From: an uncultured Bacilli bacterium
GTDB lineage: Bacteria > Bacillota_I > Bacilli_A > RF39 > UBA660
Length of the DNA: 8,425 bases
Direction: 5' to 3'
NCBI GenBank assembly: GCA_947585065.1
Contig: CANPWX010000040.1
Coordinates: forward strand, 1 to 8,425
Made by a program: the position numbers and the translations under genes. Numbering within the stretch: position 1 is the stretch's first letter; the number at the start of each line of letters is the position of its first letter. Shown piece after piece: positions 6,204 to 8,425 of this stretch. A model generated the notes under the pieces. That model worked only from the letters and a program-made list of their open reading frames with translations, did no database searches and was not told the origin of the DNA.

Positions 6204-7124
6204 TCAAATCCTTTCCGCAATCCTCAATTTAGCACTTTTACTTCTACTATTTTCTTGAATTTCTTCTACACTAGGTAAAAGAGGTTTTTTTGAAATTATT
6301 TTCAATTTTGGTAAATACTCATCAGGTATAACTGGAAGTCCTTTAACAACAGGATCCACTTCACTATATTTTTTAAAAATATTTTTAACAATTCGATCTT
6401 CCAAAGAATGAAATGTAACAACAACAATTCTTCCTTTAGAATTTAATAAATCAATTGCACTTTCTAAAGCCATTTCAAGATCTTTTAACTCTTCATTGAC
6501 TTCAATCCGAATAGCTTGAAAAATGTTTCTCTCTGGATGTTTTTTATAAAAATAATTAGCTCCAACCGCTTTTTCTATAATAGAGACAAGCTCCAATGTT
6601 GTTTCAATTTTTTTAATTTTTCTTTGTTCAACAATTAGATTTGCAATACTATCGCTTCTATCTTCTTCTCCATATTGATAAAAAATTCTCTTTAAATCTT
6701 CTAAAGAATACTCATTAACAACATTTTTAGCAGTCAAATAATCTCGTCTATCCATTCGCATATCCAAACTTTCATCACGTTGGAAAGAAAAGCCACGACT
6801 TTCATCCAGTTGTGGAGAAGAAACCCCCAAATCAAACAAAATACCATCAACTTTGGTAATTCCCACACTGTTTAAAGAGACTTTCATATTGGAAAAACGA
6901 GTAGCAAAAATCTGATAATTGTCTCCAATTTTTTTTAATACCTCATTAGAATATTGAACAGCTTCTAAATCACGATCGAAGGCGAATAATTGTCCCCTTT
7001 TCACTCTTTTTAAAATTTCACTGGAATCTCCGGCATACCCCAAAGTAGCATCTACATAAATACCATCACTTTTAAGATTTAAACCTTCTATGGATTCCTT
7101 TTTCATTACAGTATAATGTTTCAT
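6204..7124 (-). CDS. rsmH: 16S rRNA (cytosine-1402-N4) methyltransferase
   Basis: SAM-dependent enzyme (formerly MraW) that N4-methylates C1402 in the ribosomal decoding centre. The 306-residue product is of family length. It begins HYTVMKKESIEGL and has the SAM-binding motif at 25-34 (DATLGYAGDS). Then come AFDRD (48-52), DLGVSSPQLD (98-107), RGFSFQ then DMRMD (110-125), HPE...FQAIRIEVNEEL (197-213), and VTFHSLEDRIVK (236-247). The C-terminal RSKSAKLRIAE completes the signature. The usual Gly-His-Ser of motif I reads Gly-Asp-Ser here. The start ATG 7124 overlaps the mraZ stop in an ATGA, so translation is probably coupled; only a weak ribosome site is visible. It is the second gene of the mraZ operon. 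Confidence 0.97.
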   Translation of the reverse strand: MKHYTVMKKESIEGLNLKSDGIYVDATLGYAGDSSEILKRVKRGQLFAFDRDLEAVQYSNEVLKKIGDNYQIFATRFSNMKVSLNSVGITKVDGILFDLGVSSPQLDESRGFSFQRDESLDMRMDRRDYLTAKNVVNEYSLEDLKRIFYQYGEEDRSDSIANLIVEQRKIKKIETTLELVSIIEKAVGANYFYKKHPERNIFQAIRIEVNEELKDLEMALESAIDLLNSKGRIVVVTFHSLEDRIVKNIFKKYSEVDPVVKGLPVIPDEYLPKLKIISKKPLLPSVEEIQENSRSKSAKLRIAERI

Positions 7125-7555
7125 AAATTCACATCCATAAATAAATTCTCAGCGATATCACTAAGTTGTTCTTCGTTCGTACTTAAATAATTTTTCCAAG
7201 CTGCATCATCCCAAATCTCTACTCGATCATTCGCGCCGATTATCACACAATCTTTCGTTAAACCGGCGTGAACAATAAGTGGGGAGGCAATGCAAGTTCG
7301 TCCTTGTTTATCAAACTCGCAAACAGTAGCACCAGAGAAGAAACTTCGAATAAATTTTCTAGCATCCTGTTTAGTAAAAGGTAAAGTATTTAATTTTTCA
7401 ACTAAATTCTGCCAGTCCTTCATAGAATAAATATATAAACACTTTTCAAGTCCTCTGGCCAAAACAAATTCATTACCTAACACTTCGCGAAATTTTGTAG
7501 GGATTACAATACGTCCCTTATCATCGATAGTATGATGATATTCACCCATGAACAT
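7121..7555 (-). CDS. mraZ: MraZ transcriptional regulator of the division cluster
   Basis: DNA-binding protein of the AbrB-like double-repeat type that forms rings and represses its own dcw promoter. The 144-residue product has two SpoVT/AbrB-like repeats, each with the family's D-x-x-G-R signature: DDKGRIVIPTKFR (11-23) and DKQGRTCIASPL (82-93). The linker and C-terminal segment (VIIGANDRVEIWDDAAWKNY) are typical. ATG 7555 is supported by the GGGGGA block (7562-7567) six bases upstream; ATG 7549 is too far. It is first in mraZ-rsmH-ftsL-pbpB and overlaps rsmH by 4 bp. The promoter region carries four boxes 10 bp apart that fit the known MraZ operator pattern, so autoregulation is well supported by sequence. 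The last box merges with the ribosome site. Confidence 0.96.
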   Translation of the reverse strand: MFMGEYHHTIDDKGRIVIPTKFREVLGNEFVLARGLEKCLYIYSMKDWQNLVEKLNTLPFTKQDARKFIRSFFSGATVCEFDKQGRTCIASPLIVHAGLTKDCVIIGANDRVEIWDDAAWKNYLSTNEEQLSDIAENLFMDVNL

Positions 7556-7565
7556 ATTTTATCCC

Positions 7566-7600
7566 CCACTTTCTTCCACAATTCACCACTGTCTGCCATT
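7566..7600 (-). promoter_or_regulatory. MraZ operator: four boxes spaced 10 bp
   Basis: On the minus strand, reading toward mraZ, AATGG (7596-7600), AGTGG (7586-7590), TGTGG (7576-7580) and AGTGG (7566-7570) recur with exactly 10-bp spacing. Three share GTGG; the first is a weaker TGG version. MraZ is known to bind tandem TGG-containing boxes at this period before its own gene. The array lies just downstream of the proposed -10 and ends against the ribosome site, which suits repression. Confidence 0.85.
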
Positions 7601-7629
7601 ATCTTACTAAATAACCTAAAAAAAGTAAA
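7601..7629 (-). promoter_or_regulatory. Probable promoter of the mraZ-rsmH-ftsL-pbpB operon
   Basis: On the minus strand TTTACT (7624-7629), 17 bp, then TAAGAT (7601-7606). Each box matches the vegetative consensus at only 4 of 6 bases, but spacing and position, between the ylmC terminator and the MraZ boxes, are right. The start would fall near 7594, within the box array. Confidence 0.5.
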
Positions 7630-7650
7630 GAGTTCCAATAAAGAAAAAGC

Positions 7651-7679
7651 AAAAAAAAAGCAACTTTACAAAAAAGTTG
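7651..7679 (-). terminator. Rho-independent terminator of ylmC
   Basis: On the minus strand a perfect 7-bp stem, CAACTTT (7673-7679) with AAAGTTG (7661-7667), encloses the loop TTTGT and is followed after one base by nine T residues (7660-7651). It begins three bases past the stop codon of ylmC and isolates that gene from the mraZ operon. Confidence 0.88.
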
Positions 7680-7682
7680 ACA

Positions 7683-7904
7683 TTATAATTCTACTAAAAT
7701 TACATCTGCTCCAATCCGTTTGATCTGTGTAAAAGTAATAGTGATTTCACTACTAGATTTCCAAAATCGAAAAAAACGAACAGGCATAACAACAAAATAC
7801 GAAATAAAACCATTGTCTGTAATAGAAGCATCCACAATTCTTCCAAGTTTTTTTCCATCATCTAAACTAACAACATCTTTTCTTTGTAAATCAGATAGAT
7901 TCAA
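7683..7904 (-). CDS. ylmC: YlmC/YmxH-family sporulation-associated PRC-barrel protein
   Basis: A 73-residue small beta-barrel protein of the YlmC/YmxH family, found in endospore formers; its molecular role is unknown. It starts MNLSDLQRKDVV, matching the family opening (RLSELQGKEIV), continues with DGKKLGRIVDASI and a central aromatic/basic segment around F-F-R-F-W-K-S, then ends with ITFTQIKRIGADVILVEL, matching the family's H-I-K-K-I-G-x-D-x-I-L ending. I use TTG 7904 rather than GTG 7913, because the GTG lies inside the ribosome site AGGTGATT (7908-7915) and because the TTG start gives the family's exact N-terminus. It follows the tRNA-Gln terminator and ends in its own terminator, so it is probably a one-gene unit. 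No convincing promoter was found. In B. subtilis ylmC is a few genes upstream of sepF. Confidence 0.8.
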   Translation of the reverse strand: MNLSDLQRKDVVSLDDGKKLGRIVDASITDNGFISYFVVMPVRFFRFWKSSSEITITFTQIKRIGADVILVEL

Positions 7905-7954
7905 AATAATCACCTATCACAACATATGAGAAAAAGAAAAAGTTCATTCCTAAT

Positions 7955-7992
7955 AAAAAAACCCAGATATTATGAAAAGTATCTAAAGGTTT
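7955..7992 (-). terminator. Probable terminator of tRNA-Gln
   Basis: On the minus strand AAACC (7988-7992) and AGATA (7980-7984) pair with TATCT (7965-7969) and GGTTT (about 7959-7963), with a small asymmetric internal loop and a ten-base apical loop. The right arm continues into a T run (7961-7955). It lies 11 bases after the tRNA 3' end. Confidence 0.6.
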
Positions 7993-8002
7993 ATTTATCT
8001 TT

Positions 8003-8078
8003 TGGCTACCCTGATAGGATTCGAACCTATGAAATGATGGGGTCAGAGCCCACTGCCTTACCACTTGGCTACAGGGTA
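8003..8078 (-). tRNA. tRNA-Gln, anticodon CTG
   Basis: The minus strand gives a full cloverleaf of 76 bases including an encoded CCA (8003-8005). The acceptor stem TACCCTG/CAGGGTA is perfect, with discriminator G. The anticodon stem GTGGG/CCCAT holds the loop CTCTGAC, with anticodon CTG at 8044-8046, reading CAG. The T arm contains GGTTCGAATCC. The D arm GCCAAGTGGTAAGGC is typical of tRNA-Gln. It has its own promoter to the right and a terminator to the left. Confidence 0.96.
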
Positions 8079-8093
8079 ATTGAGAACAATCTC

Positions 8094-8122
8094 ATTATAC
8101 AAAATTTTTGAAAGAAAATCTA
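8094..8122 (-). promoter_or_regulatory. Promoter of tRNA-Gln
   Basis: On the minus strand there is a perfect TATAAT (8094-8099) with a weak TAGATT (8117-8122) 17 bp upstream. Transcription would begin near 8087, nine bases before the mature tRNA. The -10 is convincing, the -35 is not. Confidence 0.6.
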
Positions 8123-8141
8123 CATTTTTTACGAAAATAAC

Positions 8142-8170
8142 TTGTTTTTTCAAAAATTCTATTGTATACT
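8142..8170 (+). promoter_or_regulatory. Promoter of the rightward tRNA pair
   Basis: TTGTTT (8142-8147), a 17-bp spacer, and TATACT (8165-8170) give a start near 8177, six bases before the first tRNA. It is divergent from the tRNA-Gln promoter in the same 104-bp gap. Confidence 0.72.
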
Positions 8171-8182
8171 TAAGTAGTCGTT

Positions 8183-8259
8183 GGACCTCTAGCTCAGTTG
8201 GTTAGAGCAACCGGCTCATAACCGGTCGGTCGTAGGTTCGAGTCCTACGAGGTCCACCA
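8183..8259 (+). tRNA. tRNA with anticodon CAT, probably tRNA-Ile2 (lysidine type), otherwise elongator tRNA-Met
   Basis: A 77-base cloverleaf with encoded CCA (8257-8259). The acceptor stem GGACCTC/GAGGTCC is perfect with discriminator A, the anticodon stem ACCGG/CCGGT is perfect, and the loop CTCATAA carries CAT at 8217-8219. The T arm is CGTAGGTTCGAGTCCTACG. Initiator tRNA-Met is excluded by the fully paired 1-72 and the absence of the GGG/CCC anticodon-stem signature. The C4-G69 and C5-G68 pairs and the GGACC acceptor start resemble tRNA-Ile2, whose C34 is changed to lysidine by TilS so that it reads ATA. An elongator Met identity is not ruled out. Confidence 0.93.
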
Positions 8260-8269
8260 TTTTATAATA

Positions 8270-8354
8270 GCAGGCGTGGCGAAATTGGTAGACGCACTAG
8301 ACTTAGGATCTAGCACTGCAAAGTATATGGGTTCAAGTCCCTTCGCCTGCACCA
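8270..8354 (+). tRNA. tRNA-Leu, anticodon TAG
   Basis: An 85-base type II tRNA with encoded CCA (8352-8354). The acceptor stem GCAGGCG/CGCCTGC is perfect, with discriminator A as needed for leucine. The anticodon stem CTAGA/TCTAG encloses CTTAGGA, with anticodon TAG at 8304-8306, reading CTA and other CTN codons. A long variable arm (about 8314-8327) and the T loop GGTTCAAGTCC are present. It follows the CAT tRNA by 10 bases and is cotranscribed with it. Confidence 0.97.
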
Positions 8355-8364
8355 GGTAGATACC

Positions 8365-8390
8365 AAACTCGGACGTAAAGTTCGAGTTTT
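8365..8390 (+). terminator. Hairpin, probable terminator of the tRNA pair
   Basis: A 10-bp stem, AAACTCGGAC (8365-8374) with GTTCGAGTTT (8380-8389), has one G-T pair and the loop GTAAA. It starts ten bases after tRNA-Leu. Only four T residues follow in a row, then TAAAATGTTT, so termination may be weak and further tRNAs could lie beyond the window. Confidence 0.6.
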
Positions 8391-8425
8391 AAAATGTTTG
8401 AAATTTTGATACGATATTTATAGTT

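Noticed and set aside
6200..6220. TTG 6220 as the ftsL start
   Set aside because: The only purine-rich block touches the codon directly, whereas ATG 6199 has a properly placed GGAAAGGA.
7532..7929. Two rightward open frames opposite mraZ's start and ylmC
   Set aside because: They run through a promoter, MraZ boxes and a terminator, or mirror ylmC; no ribosome site or family likeness.
7926..8111. A 61-codon rightward open frame with PDRIRTYE and ALPLGYRV
   Set aside because: It is the antisense reading of the tRNA-Gln gene plus flanking DNA; this is a well-known false protein pattern over tRNA genes.
8395..8425. TTGAAA with TATAGT near the right edge as a promoter
   Set aside because: The spacer is only 15 bp and the window ends before any gene; AT-rich DNA gives such matches easily.
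1..8425. CRISPR arrays, insertion sequences, phage genes, toxin-antitoxin pairs or defence systems
   Set aside because: No spaced repeats, transposase-like protein, target duplications or recognisable defence gene were found; nearly all DNA is accounted for by housekeeping genes.

Overview
This is a low-GC (roughly 30% by eye), gene-dense stretch of a Bacillota chromosome, most likely from the Bacilli/Erysipelotrichia side. The supporting evidence is the divIVA, sepF, mraZ-rsmH-ftsL-pbpB and dimeric glycyl-tRNA synthetase set, strong Shine-Dalgarno sites, TTG starts, and TGA used as a stop (rsmH, mraZ) with TGG for Trp, so the standard bacterial code applies. Two endospore markers are present: a complete sigK-type sigma factor and a YlmC/YmxH-family gene. 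The organism is therefore probably a spore former, or recently descended from one. I cannot name the species.

Layout, left to right. The left edge carries the first 50 codons of a leftward secreted protein with a SipW/TasA-type signal (SYAYW). A small rightward Cro/CI-type regulator follows, with two inverted repeats in front of it and its own terminator behind it. Next is rightward sigK, whose stop codon interlocks with that of leftward divIVA. From there to about 7.9 kb everything is leftward. In transcription order it is ylmC, terminator, mraZ (promoter with four 10-bp-spaced MraZ boxes), rsmH, ftsL, pbpB, then glyQS (own promoter and terminator), then sepF-divIVA (own promoter). The right end has a leftward tRNA-Gln and a divergent rightward pair, tRNA-Ile2/Met(CAT) and tRNA-Leu(TAG), ending in a hairpin.

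Functionally the core is division-septum assembly. MraZ regulates the cluster, RsmH tunes the ribosome decoding centre, FtsL and PBP2B are divisome membrane proteins, SepF anchors FtsZ, and DivIVA marks curved membrane. In Bacillus subtilis ylmC, sepF and divIVA are neighbours next to sigE/sigG. Here that group is split around a shortened dcw cluster, and sigK sits tail to tail with divIVA.

No CRISPR array, insertion sequence, phage gene or other obvious mobile element was seen. I do not see a wholly new system. The most interesting points are the inferred pro-sigma-K cleavage site, the terminator-less sigK/divIVA overlap, the paired palindromes before the small regulator, and the four-box MraZ operator.
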